The notes beneath the pieces were generated by a model that was not told where the DNA came from, did not search any database, and saw nothing but the letters and a program-made list of their open reading frames with translations. Shown here piece after piece: positions 15,946-28,329 of a stretch of DNA of 64,000 nucleotides (the first letter of the stretch is position 1; each line of letters starts with the position of its first letter). Both the position numbers and the translations under genes were made by a program. Origin of the DNA: Nectonema munidae (lineage: Eukaryota; Nematomorpha; Nectonematoida; Nectonematidae). Location of the stretch: NCBI GenBank assembly GCA_030549495.1, contig JAUIRK010001002.1:310001-374000 (forward strand), written 5' to 3'.

Positions 15946-17618
15946 TTATCTTCTGGTGATTCTTCAGTGTAGTATCAGTTCACGCCTATGCACTAACTAA
16001 AAAAATAACGATATTGCGAATTTGATATATGTTCTTTTTAGAAAAAAATGGCTTATCTATGGTAATAATAAAGATTACAACCATTTTATAAGTTTAGTAT
16101 ATCTCAGTCGAATCCTGCTCATTAGGAAATTATTACAAAGAATCTTGGTTGAGGAACTTTCTCTACTTCAGAAGTACTTCTCTGGAGTACTCTGAAGTTC
16201 GCCTCTTTAAAAGTACTTCTATACATTCTTGTATCATAGCCGCAAATATCTTTCATCAGCATTTTAGAATAGATTTGTTATGCCTAAACTAGATGGTAGA
16301 TGAGTAAAAAGTTGAAAGATGAATTATAGTGTTATCGTAGGATCTATTGGGTATGGGAGTTTTGTAATGAGATAGGCAACAGAATTAATCCACGTCTGAA
16401 CTGAAAATGTTAAGATATTTTTCTGCGTGCAAGCATTTAATTAAGTGTAAAGTGAAGATTATGTTAAGTATTTTACTAGGCGGATAAGACCGCAAATATA
16501 AATGACAAATAATATTGGGCGCACAGGCTAATTTGATTGTTCATTTAGTAATTAGTTAATGACATTCTTGATTCCTTATTAGATTGATGTTATTAATCAT
16601 TTTACAGCCTTTCAAATAATGTCAATCAATAAAGAATGATAAGCTATTTGAAACGAGAACTTAAAAATTTAGTATAAAATTTTCAGAAGGAATTAGCTAA
16701 AAATTTACTTTAATGTAATATGTTAGATTTAGAGTAAATGAAAATTCCCCTACCTAAAAAATCTTCGAAATTTGATATGGAACATCTGAAAAATGCTACT
16801 ATATCAGAAAATGAAAAGTTTAGTTAAAAAATGTTATAAATTAACTTTGAATATTTTAAACGATCAAAGTGACATATATAAACTGAATATATTTCATTGT
16901 GACCAAACGGGGACATTTTAACAAATACCAGCAACAAAAGATAATTTTCAAAAGCAAGTTTAGTTGGAGGTAAATTTATTATATAGATTCAAGCTAGACA
17001 TCTAGTGTTTCAATGAAAAAGTAGGTTTTAATCAAGTCTTAATAAATTAGCTCAATAAGGTGCTAAATGATAATAACATGATTTGCGGGATAAATACTTG
17101 TTTGCCCTTTTTCATTGTATTCTGTGCGCATTCCATATAAACCAAAAAGAAGAATAGAAGAGAAGAGTTAATTAATAAAAAACATAAAGATGGATACATA
17201 ATTGCACTCATTGTGAAATTTAAAGAATACAACACTAATGCTAGACAATTATTAATACTTTTTTTGATTGAATTTTACAACAACAACATCCAAATGCTTT
17301 TTACTTGACAAAACAATCATCATCACCTAGTTAGGCCTTTATGCTTCTTCAATTTTTTCATTTATTATTTTCAATTACCAATCAATACATCATTTATCTC
17401 AGTAATAGTGAAAATATCATTTTTTCATCTTTTAAAAATTTATAAATAAATCGTACAATATTTTTTAAATTTAATACTATGAAGAAACAATGCCTCCACT
17501 ATCTATATCATAGGTGTTTAGATGTAGAAAATAGATAGTAAAATCGAATATAATAGTAGAGGAAAAAAATATATCTTTAATTGCAAAAATGTTGACAGTA
17601 TCTCCGTGAATAGATAAG
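15946..17618. other. AT-rich stretch without a supportable gene
   Basis: Short AGAAGTACTTCT palindromes recur near 16,160-16,220. No coding or RNA gene evidence. Confidence 0.5.
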
Positions 17619-18695
17619 CACAACCTTATTCAGCTCTTACTATTCACTTCTTAAACTTATCACTGAAAAAATAAGTAGCAAAATTACTATACTAATAGTT
17701 ATTAAAAGAAGTAAAGTTAGATTTTACTACTTTTATTGTTATTATTACTATTCCTAATCCTAAATAGGTTATATTGTAATTCTAATACCTAAATAGTTTA
17801 AAAAAAAGGAATGGTATCCCTTTACTATTGAATTGTTGCTTTTAAAAACTTCTTTAACTTCGGCGGTTCTAGGAATAAAAAGGCAGATACTTCATCACAC
17901 CATCTTGACGCAAAAAGACAGAATCAACGACATGTATCACTCACATACTGCACACTGAATATAACACACAATAATAAACACAAACAGATGACTTATAGAT
18001 GATACTAACTCTATTGCAATTATTTAAGATAACTTGGATAATAACTTGGAGTAATATTTTGTTCTCTAAATTAGGAATATTTTTAAACAGAGCATAGTGT
18101 TATATCATCTTAGTCTTATTTCCAAAAAATTAAATTTCCTAAAATTTTTTAATAAAAAGCTTTTAAAAAAGGCTAGTACTGAATCATGCCATCATGCATT
18201 TGTCATATTTCATTTTTACTTTAGATTCGTCCTATTTTACCTTAAGTTCCTTTTTTTCACATTAAGTTATAGTAAAAAGACAGATCTTGAATTAAAAAAG
18301 GAGAAACTTGAGTAAAAAAGATGAACTTGATGTAAAAATGCTATATCAAGTACAAATATAGGATACTATTTATATCATAACGATAAAATCAAAGATATAT
18401 TTATTACGAATTATAATTTTCAAACTTGAAAGGTAAAAAAATTTATTCAATTCAACTAATAATGGTAAAATAATATAGTGTGACTATTGATCTTGGTAAA
18501 GTTTATTTCTTCATTTTTATAGTCTTTTTTCAAAATAGTTATAAATATCTTGCATTTTTATTTTCATTGAGTATTGAGTGTCAAGATTTTGAATCTTTTA
18601 TACACATATTTATACGCACAAGCTTATTCAGCTCTTACTATTCACTTCTTAAACTTCAGTGAAAAAAATAAGCAGCAAAATTACTACTAATTATT
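17619..18695 (+). repeat. Two direct copies of an ~80-bp dispersed repeat
   Basis: TTATTCAGCTCTTACTATTC through AAAATTACTA at 17,625-17,697 recurs at 18,624-18,695 with few changes. Each copy runs into CACTGAAAAAATAAGTAGC, which may be the terminus of a small ACTAAT-rich MITE (compare 27,298-27,385 and 54,907-55,010). The 0.9 kb between the copies is AT-rich with no gene I recognise. Confidence 0.6.
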
Positions 18696-18699
18696 ACTA

Positions 18700-19065
18700 C
18701 AATAAATAATGAAATAATTTAAAGGAAAATTGTATTGAAATGAAAGAAAAAGAATACAGAGGTACCTCATTCAACGGAAGAAAAGGTAAAGAAAGTAGTA
18801 ATCTTATTTTTGTAGAGAAAGTTAAATTTTTAGCATATTTCACTTTGTAATCTAGGTTGACTAAATTTTTATAAATTGCAGAAGTGCAGTAGAAATAACA
18901 CCCTCTAATTTGCTATTGGGATATACCTATAAAACAAAAAAAGGTTCAAAATATTATAAGATGAATTTTGTGTGAAGCTTTACTTTCTTATCCGCATTTA
19001 TGATGGAAATTTCAGTCTCAATATATGTCTTGAAAATAAATTTATATAAATGTTTTCGAAATTTT
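18700..19065. other. AT-rich stretch, nothing seen
   Basis: No feature found. Confidence 0.5.
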
Positions 19066-19513
19066 TTAAAAATAATGAAAATCAATATACTCGTAAGATC
19101 TTTCTTTTTTTATATCTTTTAATGCAATCAAGCATGATGTCAATCTATAAAAAAGATCTCCTGAACTGAGATTTACAACGTCACTTGGTATTTCAAAATC
19201 AATGTGAGCATGTTGTTTTTTTCTTCCTCTATTTTTCCTGATCAATCTTTTGATATTCGGCGGTTTCGCTAGTTCGTTTCTTTTTTCGTCATCGATATTA
19301 TTCATTATGTCACTTAAATCATATATAGAAGTTACAAACAAAAGTAAAAAAATAATTTTTCATTACTCATAATTTTTTAGTTGGCGTGAATGCTTTTGTT
19401 TTGGTATCTTTTTTGATTTTTTCGATAATTTCTTTTTTGAAAGAATTGGGATCGTGGTTGTGTAAAATTTGATTTTTAACTACAGTATAATTTTTCATCA
19501 TCCTTCGTGTACA
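19066..19513 (-). pseudogene. FLYWCH zinc finger / MULE-type transposase remnant
   Basis: Read from 19,513 downward, the frame gives CTRRMMKNYTVVKNQILHNH followed by DPNSFKKEIIEKIKKDTK. This is the second half of a FLYWCH finger (..C.AR......V....HNH) and the typical linker helix after it. A stop follows at about 19,368-19,372. A second frame (19,341-19,066) then gives PPNIKRLIRKNRGRKK and a FEIPSDV segment, matching the NLKR.IRR.R block between FLYWCH and the DDE core of MULE transposases. Host FLYWCH proteins are an alternative, but the broken frame and the repeat-rich setting favour a transposon remnant. Confidence 0.65.
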
Positions 19514-22380
19514 CAATTTTTACTTAAATTTCTTGTAAAAAATATGTTTATAAACTTAAAAAATTATCTTTACCTTTACTTTTTTGCTGGTTTGCAATGT
19601 ACAATAAAACGTTTTTGTTTCTTCACCTACAAAATTAAATTTTTATGCCTTATAAAAAAATATTAAAAATACTTTCACTTTTTTTATAATGAGCATAACG
19701 TATATTATTATATAATGATTACCATTTTAAATAGAACAAAAATAGAAAAGAGAAACTCAAGTGAAAAATGATTTATTAAAACGAACACTGTTCAAAAGTT
19801 ACTATCATTGATGAGTTATTTTTTTCCTAATCGAGAAAATTTTGTGAAAAATAAATTTAATTTCTAAGATGGAAGTTTTTTGTTATATCTCGACAAAGAA
19901 GTAGATGAATTTATTGATCTAGAAGAAGTTCATTTAATATAGCTTAAAAAAGAAAAATTATAAAATTAAAATTAAAGAAGGGAAGTGCATGCCTTTGCTA
20001 AATTTTCTTTTTCCTCAAATTGTTGGTTAATTTCACATTGTTAATGAGAAATCATAAAGAGGGAAATAGCGATTTATCTGCAGAGAGCTTCTACTCATTT
20101 TACTACACTCACGTAAGCCGATATAAAACAGGGTTTGATTAACAAAACAAGTAAGGTTAAGTTAGCAGTCGACATACATATTTCTTCTCGTAAGTTCCTT
20201 TTAGGTTTTATTTCTCCGTCAGTCTTTTATTTATCCGTAATTGAAATTCTACCCACCCAACCAAAAATTTGTCTTTTGTCTTTGATATTTTCTTAGAGAA
20301 AATGGTGTTTATATGCCATCTCTGTTCTTCTGCATTTAGTTAAAATAATAATATTTAGTACACTCATGATTATTCTTCAATAAATCAATTACTTAATTTA
20401 ATCTAAAAAAATTAAAATTCAGTGAGTAAAGTGTGCTCCTACTAAAACGTGTTAAAATGTCTGTTATACTACAGTAACCAAAGGTTGTGAAAAGAGAGTG
20501 ATAAATTATATTTGACATACAATCATTATTTCAACCATTCAAAATGTTAACATACTTTTGTTTTCGTCACAACTAAGTTTTCCTAATAATCTAACCCGCT
20601 TTTTTAATTTGCCAATTTGCTAAATGAATTTTGAAAGAGTAGACTAAAGTTGAAATAAATTTGTAATTATTTCCTTTTAGTTAATTTCACCGAAATATCA
20701 CTTCTCATTATCCCTTGAATGAGAAGCCGACAAATGAAAAGTTAAATTCAAAAGAAAAATTATTTTTGTTTCAGACAAAGGTGAAAAAGTTCTTTTTGTC
20801 CAATATATTTGAATGCATGGATGCCATCTTTGATGTATGAGGCGGTGTATATTCTACTCCTATGTTTATTTGAATCACTTAAAATTGAAAAGGGAAGAGT
20901 TAGTAGTTATGCTGGAATCATGATCAGTCTACTTTAAAGCCATCTTTTTCTACTTCGTCTACCACTCTGTATGTCTTTCCTCAGCTTTGACGAATTATTA
21001 TCACTACTTTGTATCGATTCACTCAGACCATAGAGGAAAGGCTTTTTTGAAAAGAAACAAACAAACACCACACCACGTTCAAACACCTATACTTAGCACC
21101 AATGCTCTTTTACGAGTTAAGGCCGTTTAATTAAAATGTTTGCATTTATTATTTTTATTATTATTATTATTATCGTTATCGTTATTATCCTCGTCATCAT
21201 ATATGATTTAATTTAAATTCATCATGGTTGTCCATATAAAATCTCATACTCACTATATAACTTTCATTTTAGATCTGTGCAAAAACTATACTCTATAAAT
21301 TTGTGAGGAAGAAAACTATAAACTTTTAATTAAAGTCCGAATTATTTTTTAATATAAAAATAAATTTTAATTTTATAACAAATTTTTTTAAGGACACTCA
21401 CTTTCTCCTAATGCAGTTTTCCTTCCTTCTTCTATGCATTGGCGAATGTATTTTGTCGCAACACAGAATAACCTCGACACTTCTTAAAAGAACTCAATAT
21501 TCTATTTCGCGTAAGGAAGGCTCTTTTATATTTCAAAATTGTTTTTAAATTCAGACGGCAAATTTTGCGCTAAAAATTTTAAAGTTTTCATTTCCAATTA
21601 GACAGTTTTGGTAAGCATCGTGTAATAATATTGCCTCCTCTAGCAAACTTGGTATAAACACATAACTTATTTGAAAAATTTGAACTTTCTTCGAGAAAAA
21701 GGTCCAAAAAAAACTGTAAAACATTTAATATCTTTCACAGCACTAAGACTAATTCAACAGCTTCAAAGAGCTTGTAGTTAATTAACACTAGGAAATCTTA
21801 CATTTTTTGTACCTAAAAAAAGCTTTTAAAAATTAAAACCTTTATTTCATAATGTATTAGAGTTCTTCGTGAGGTAGGTAAAGTCATGTAGATGTACGAT
21901 TGCCGTAGGTTCGATATTTGGTCGAAAATAGTCCGGGTAAAAAAAGTCAAACCTGGGTATAAATTTTTGATTCATTTATTTCTATGATCTTCAGCGTGCA
22001 AATTTCAATTGGTATAAAATGCAACACTATTTAAAAAATATATATTTTATATCGATTTACTATGCAAATGGATTTTTCAAATAATTATGTTCTAAAATAA
22101 CGAAGAATTTGAGAGTCTTTAATTTCAGGAAGAGGTGTGATAGCTTTCTAAAAGAAAACAGCCTACTCGGCTTTTATCTTTTTTACCTCTACGATTGAAT
22201 TCTCAGAATCAGTTGATATGATCATAGCCGAAGAATTTGCAGAAAGCCCATGTTGTCAACTCAATGAGATAAAAAATTAGTATCACTTACTAATGACATT
22301 AGAAAAGTTGTTCTGTGTATTAGTAAATGATGACTTTACTAATCTTATTAGTTACGATTACTAATTTTGCTATTTTTACA
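19514..22380. other. AT-rich stretch, no recognisable gene
   Basis: It contains a two-unit relic of the 25-bp minisatellite near 20,205-20,240 and a TTA/TCG microsatellite at 21,150-21,195. A GGTTCGATA box near 21,908 could be a decayed tRNA-like (SINE) head but lacks a convincing fold. No coding evidence. Confidence 0.5.
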
Positions 22381-22388
22381 AATATGAG

Positions 22389-23578
22389 GGGTGGCGGACA
22401 TTAAGGGCAAAAAATTAGGGACAAAAAGGGCATTTCACTCATCATACCAGTTTGCAACTTAATCTTAAGCTCAGCATGTGGCCTCGTTGCAGAGAGTCAC
22501 TAAGAAAGAAACACACGATGACCGAAGATTATCCAATAAACAAAGATGACAGAAATCATGATATATACAGACGATGTATATATGTGTCAGCTTCATAAAT
22601 GGAGATTTTGAAGTAGCAATAATGAACGCAATGAAAAAATTTTTTTTACGTTAAATATACTTTTTTTCAACATTTGTATGTGTTTAGGCTGAATCTCAAT
22701 TTAGAAGCTGTTATTTCCATTTTACTCAGTCTATTTATAAACTTGTCATAAATTGTGGCTTTAAAAAAATATCAAGATAACTTAACTTTCAGATTTACAA
22801 TCAAAATGGTAATGGCTATTGCTTTCCTGCCAATAAGCGAAGTAAAAAAACTTGGTATATATTACTATGGCAACAACTTTTTGTGTATTATTTATGGTTA
22901 AAATTGTGTTTAAAAGGATAAAAGCACTGACAAACAAAAATGTTTCAATGGAAGAGTTTTATCGGTATTGGCATTCTAACTAGCCTCTATTTGAATAGTG
23001 ATTTTATTTTATTTTGTGTATAAGTGTCAATATTACTTTATTTTAGTTTTTAATCTTGTTTTTTACTTTTTTAATTTTTTTACACTGATTAACCTATTTT
23101 TATATCGTTATTTTATTAATTAATCTTTAACATTTTTATTTTTAAGCTTTTACAAATAATTATTTCTTGAGTATAAAACATCTCCTCAATCTTTTAACAA
23201 AATGCTTTAGGCGAATAATAACTTGTATGAATAATATTAAAAAGTTTAATTAAAACTTAAATCATGACATGTGCAAATTTTAAATTTAATAAATAACAAT
23301 TTTTTCTATAATATATTTCTATAACTTTTCTATTCAAACAAATGGAAGTAAAGTTGAGAACTTCTGACATAGAAGGAAGGTTTTAGACAAAATTATTCTA
23401 AACAAACTTCTACATGAATGTAAAGAGAGCTTGTGTGGAAGCGGGAAGCTATGCGTTGCTCACTTCTTCACATGTGTGCACTTTCTGTTACATGCTGAGG
23501 ATTAAGATTAAGTTGCTGCAAACTGGTATGATGAGTGAAATGCCCTTTTTGTCCGAGTGCCCTTAATGTTCGGGAACC
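22389..23578. mobile_element. Non-autonomous DNA transposon, 1190 bp, 8-bp TSD
   Basis: Flanked by a perfect direct repeat AATATGAG (22,381-22,388 and 23,579-23,586). The two ends are inverted copies over about 90 bp: left GACATTAAGGGCA, GACAAAAAGGGCATTTCACT, CATCATACCAGTTTGCA, CTTAATCTTAA and CTCAGCATGT all recur in reverse complement at 23,490-23,572. The outermost ~8 bp (GGGTGGCG versus GGTTCCCG) are less alike. The interior is AT-rich with no transposase. An 8-bp TSD fits hAT, P or Merlin; the termini do not decide. Confidence 0.9.
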
Positions 23579-23589
23579 AATATGAGTAC

Positions 23590-23686
23590 TAGACAGAACA
23601 TTCTTTATTTACTTCAATGTTAGAGGATGTCAATTAATAATAAGGTCATTATGTTGCCATGAAATATAGAGAAGATTGGTATCATA
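23590..23686 (+). repeat. Dispersed repeat, copy 1 (copy 2 at 26,799-26,893)
   Basis: About 95 bp containing TCAATGTTAGAGGATGT and GCCATGAAATA recurs at 26,799-26,893 in the same orientation with about 85-90% identity by eye. Copy 1 lies just right of the 1190-bp transposon, which therefore inserted beside this repeat. Nature unknown. Confidence 0.75.
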
Positions 23687-23976
23687 CTCTGGCAAGGAAC
23701 CCTCGCTTGGTCGAATAGGGTCAGAGCCGAGATGCAGTGTTTTGACTGAAAGATTTTGATGAAAATTATGGACATTAAAAAATGGCTACCCTGTAAATTT
23801 CAAAATATCTATTGAAATCTACTTCAATATTATAACATAAAAAGTGAGAATTTGAAAAGATTTTTAAATAAAACATAAAAATGAAAATTTAACACCATCT
23901 ATAAAATTTTAACCTTTTTCATAATGTATTTTCTTTTCTAAAATTTTAAAGTTTTTTGGAATAAATCAAAAATAAG

Positions 23977-24327
23977 ATGAGTTTTTCCATATTAATAAAT
24001 TTATTAACATTGATTAACTTGTCTATGCTAGTGAGTATCAGTGTATCAATAAAAGGATTTTGGCAAAAAAAGACTTGGACCAACAAAATAGATGATCTTG
24101 TGTATAAACTTTTTAGGACTGTTTATGGCAACCCTTTCACTATTGCTCATAGCCGGACCTCCCTTTCTTGGTTCCAGAAAAGGTTGGAGAAATTAAATAA
24201 AAAGTTTATAGAAAAACTAAGAACACACAAGCATTGCCCACAATTATGCCAAGCTTGGGAGCTCATGCAAACCCAGGCTGCAGCGTTCTTGGGGGTATAT
24301 GCTAAAAAAAGAGAAAAGTTATCCTAG
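23977..24327 (+). CDS. Unrecognised 116-codon open frame, possibly part of a retroposon
   Basis: The first 23 codons are hydrophobic and AT-rich. From about 24,060 the frame becomes clearly GC-richer and protein-like: FWQKKTWTNKIDDLVYKLF, then SLSWFQKRLEKLNKKFIEKL, KHCPQLCQAWELMQTQAAAF and LGVYAKKREKL. The Trp..Lys/Arg helix pattern is reminiscent of the linker after LINE endonuclease domains, but I cannot place it firmly. It lies directly upstream of, and in the same orientation as, the GC-rich dispersed repeat at 24.34-25.04 kb, so both may belong to one element. Confidence 0.3.
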   Translation: MSFSILINLLTLINLSMLVSISVSIKGFWQKKTWTNKIDDLVYKLFRTVYGNPFTIAHSRTSLSWFQKRLEKLNKKFIEKLRTHKHCPQLCQAWELMQTQAAAFLGVYAKKREKLS

Positions 24328-24339
24328 GTGACTACCCAT

Positions 24340-25036
24340 ATTCAATAGCCCCCAAGCAGTAGGGAATTCTGCGTTCTGCGATATAGTTCTGTTTTTTCTG
24401 AGATCCGCCTACTTAAATTTAGGATTGACACAAGATATAAGTCCAAAACAGTTTCATGTTACGAGCTAGGTTAGGCATATTAGGTAATCTGGCCTCTGTA
24501 GGAGTCTGCTTGTAGGACCGTCTATACATTCCAATTTTAAAACATATATCCTAGGGACGACATTTAGGGATGGAGTCAAATTCCAAGAGTAGATTCTTCC
24601 TAACCTAGCATGCCCTAAATTATGTATATCTTTCTTAACCCCTATAACATGTATCAAATATTATTTAATAATAATATATAAGATATTGCATACCTTCAAA
24701 CGCTTCTATTTTTGTAGCATATACCTTTTATTTAGGAACAAGATACATTCAGTCGTGCCGGTCTTTTACCCTGGTTTTCTTCCTCTGAAGAATTCAAAGA
24801 TTTTTACGGTTAGGTAGTGCTCTAGCGACCCCATTCTACGTGGTTAGTAATCAAGCTATCACTAGACAATAAGTTGGTTTCCCAAATTGGGAGCGTTCGC
24901 GTTAGGATTGTATCGTTCTCTCAGTTGTATTTATATATTGTAACATAAATTCTTGTAAAATAATATATATAAGCAAGGTATAGCTATGCAGTAACAAAGG
25001 CCGGTAGGCGTTTAGTGGGATGGAAAGTCCAGGTAA
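24340..25036 (+). mobile_element. GC-rich retroposon, longer copy lacking its 3' tail
   Basis: The part from 24,634 (CTTAACCCCTATAACATG) to 25,036 (TGGGATGGAAAGTCCAGGT) is about 90% identical, inverted, to 31,129-31,551. The longer upstream part (24,340-24,633) has the same raised GC content and is absent from the other copy, as expected if that copy is 5'-truncated. No open frame is conserved in the shared part, so it is probably a 3' UTR or SINE body. Confidence 0.75.
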
Positions 25037-26676
25037 TAGCAAAATACAATACTTGATAAACATGAGAATATTTATTACACCTTCGAATAAATTATAGGAC
25101 ATACGTCGTGTGATCTCATAATTCAATGGAAAAGATATTACAACGAAGTGCTTAATGCTATTTACAAATATATATCTCATTCTCTTTCTGTATCGTAGCT
25201 GTCCATTTTATTTTCTACAATTTCAAAAAATATTATAATTCAAACTTTTTTTGAATGATTAGTATATATACAATGCAAATAAAATAAAGTAGAAACACAT
25301 GTATAAAAAATACACACTATATTAGTTCACTATCACCTTGAACAAAGATAAAAAATGTTTATCTTTTACTTAAAATATTTAAGTTTTCACTTTTCCTAAA
25401 TAAATCTGGATTTACAAAGCACTTGAAAAATAAAAAAAATATATTAAAATATATACATCATTGTAAAATTTTTAACAAAGAAGTATGTTATGTTGATTAT
25501 ATAGAAAACAACTTTGAATAATTTTATTTTATTTGCTCATTTGGCATCGTCAATTTTTATTAGGTCCGTAATCCTACATTGATATCTACAAATTGGGTAC
25601 GATTTCATAATTAATCTTACCTTTTTTGAGGTTTTTAATTTCCAGATAAATTTTCCTAAATTTTTCTGCTAGGAGATAACTGTGAAATAATTGTAATTCT
25701 ATCAATATTACCACTATTTTTTTCCAAGATATATTTAATATTAGCTAATGATAATGATTGCAGTTTAAATTATCTTCCAAAATAATGTAATTATTGATAT
25801 AAATTAAAAGTAGATAGTTATACCCGGTACCCATTGGCCAGTGTCACATGTCCTTTTGTTTTTATTTATCGTTCATAATTATTGATTCATGTAGCTATTT
25901 GTTTGTATATGAGTTTCTCGTTTACTCATGTGAATACAAAGTTTGCATGTTGTTTTTTTATATGTAATGCAGAGTTCATTAAAATTCAAGGGTCAAAAAA
26001 TTAACATTTATATTTTTGTCCATTTACATAACTACACATATACCCATAACGAGAGGTAATAGCATTTTGAACTTTTTTTTGACAATTTCCACCCCACTCG
26101 TGTGGTCTAATTTAGTTATATATATTTTAGGTAGCAAAACATATAAAATCGAGAAAAATTATATGATACATTTTAATACCGTACTTTCTTTGTTCAAAAA
26201 TATCAACACATTTACTGAAATTAAATGTTCCACAAAATTGAAATATAAGGAGTCCTATGACTAAAAAAATTATTAGCAATATAAAACTATTTCTGCAAAA
26301 TATCAAAGAAGTGATCTTTGAGTAAAAGCATACTGTTATAATTTAAGCCAATCGTTTGCCATATATAGATGATCAAAACGAATAAATATTATTTTGTTCA
26401 AAAAAGAAACCCTCTTACTACTGGAGAAGTCTAATGAAATACTTTGATCTTCAAATTCAAACATATATAAAATTCAAATATAACTAATGAGTTTCTCTGG
26501 ACTAGTGGTTTTCAATCTTAGCTCAAAATAGACCAATCATTTCAAAAAAAAATTAAAACGATAAAAACCATAAAATTTTTGTTAATTTAAAAATATAAAA
26601 AATCATTGTTATGGAAAATTGTCATTTTAAAAACCAATAGTGAAAAATAATTTCAAACCTTAAATATAAAGATAGA
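25037..26676. other. AT-rich stretch without a supportable gene
   Basis: TAGTGGTTTTCAATCTTAGC at about 26,508 resembles a decayed hAT end. No coding signal. Confidence 0.5.
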
Positions 26677-27000
26677 AATTAGATGAGTAGAGATATATAT
26701 TTTTAAATGAGTTTTAACGATATATTTTCCATGTTGTTTTATAAAGATATTCTTACAATAAAAAATACTACAATATAAAGATATTCTTACAATAAAACCA
26801 GACAGAACGTACTTTATTTTCATCAATGTTAGAGGATGTGAATTAATAACAAGTGCTATGTAGCCATGAAATACAGAGAAGTTGGGTATCATTTAAATAT
26901 ACAGAGAGAAATTAGATGGCGTTAAAAGTAAGGATATATATTTTTATATGAGTTTTCACGATATATTTTCCATGTTGTTTTATAAAGATATCCTTACACA
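26677..27000 (+). repeat. Direct duplication with a nested dispersed repeat
   Basis: The block GAAATTAGATG through ATATTTTCCATGTTGTTTTA (26,677-26,760) is repeated at 26,903-27,000. Between the copies lies copy 2 of the ~95-bp repeat also found at 23,590-23,686. Confidence 0.8.
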
Positions 27001-28329
27001 AAACATATAAAAATATTAGTATTTTAAAGAAAAGTACTATATTATGAATGTTGTTCATATCAATAAGTGTTTTATAAATTTTCAAAAATTTTTTTAAACT
27101 TATTTAGTCAATTTTCAAATTTGATCTCACTTCACTGAACTCTATATTGGTTAATAAATAGCAATGGTGAATTAGCTATAGTAATCCAAGTTATTGTTAC
27201 AACTATTTTATACTTTATTTATTTTTACCATTCAAGATTATTTAGAAATATACTTACTTTTTTAATCTCTTTCGTTCGTACACTTTTAAACTGGTAAATA
27301 TTACTAATTTATTAGTGAAAATTTGGACAAGAGGGTTTACTAATTAAATTAGTAAGTGGAACTAATTTTTTTTCAGTGCTTAGCGAACCTTTTGCGGCCT
27401 TTAACTTCTAGCATATACAATTAAATAAGTATTAGAAAGATGAGTGAATACTTTATCCAGGTACCTATCTCTTTTTCGCATAACATTTGTAGAACGTTAA
27501 TGATGATATCGAAAAGTGCATTGTAAAAAATCTTATTGTCTTAAAAATAATCTTTAAATTATTCCTTCAAACAGCACGCGCTTACCAACAATTTGGGCTG
27601 AAATTCTTTATTCCAGAAAAATTCCGAAAAAGGGAAAACTATTTTTTTATTGTCCATACAAATTGGACAGCATTTAATGTAAAATAATGTCCGAGATTTT
27701 TCATAAAACTAGGGCGTGACTTTTTGTCTAAATAATCTGAAATCTTCTCAAAAATTTTGGGGATCTTGATTTTTAAAAACAAATAAAAATAATGCTAAAT
27801 ATTTCTATCTTTTTGACGTTTTTTGATAAAATGTTTGTCATTCTAAATAGTTGTAAACATTGTAATACATCGTAATTTTCACGCGTTTTAACTTGTAATG
27901 TTATATAACTTGCTTGTATTTCAAATGTTAAGGCAAGAGATCGTTGGACTCGGAAAGCGATAAAAAGCGTGTGAGAGCTTGGGTGAGTTTGGGACCCACT
28001 TGTATATACTATGAAAATTTTTGTTTCAAAGTACACAATTTTAATATCGCCATAATAATTTTATTTTATTCGGTTTTAATGCATGAGTAGGTTATATTAT
28101 AATGCATAAGTATTTAGATAAAGCAGACTGCATTTCAATAATATTAATAATAATAATAAATATAAAAGGCCTATTTTAAATTTGGCCGTATATTAATGTA
28201 CACAAGATGCTCAAAAGTTATCTCTTCTTCGTGATTATCTTATGAAAAATTTTTGACTCAATGATACACTGAAGCATTTCCTTCATTTCCCTATACTTCC
28301 TATAAAGAGATTAAAAAGTTCAACTTTCT
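27001..28329. other. AT-rich stretch, no recognisable gene
   Basis: The segment 27,298-27,385 is rich in ACTAAT/ATTAGT and ends TTTTTTTTCAGTGC, perhaps a MITE end of the CACTGAAAA type. A short (TAA)n run lies at 28,138-28,160. The 87-codon minus frame at 27,773-28,036 is not recognised. Confidence 0.45.

Noticed and set aside
21860-21960. tRNA-like GGTTCGATATTTGG at 21,908
   Set aside because: No second half of the B box, no A box at firm spacing and no acceptor pairing.
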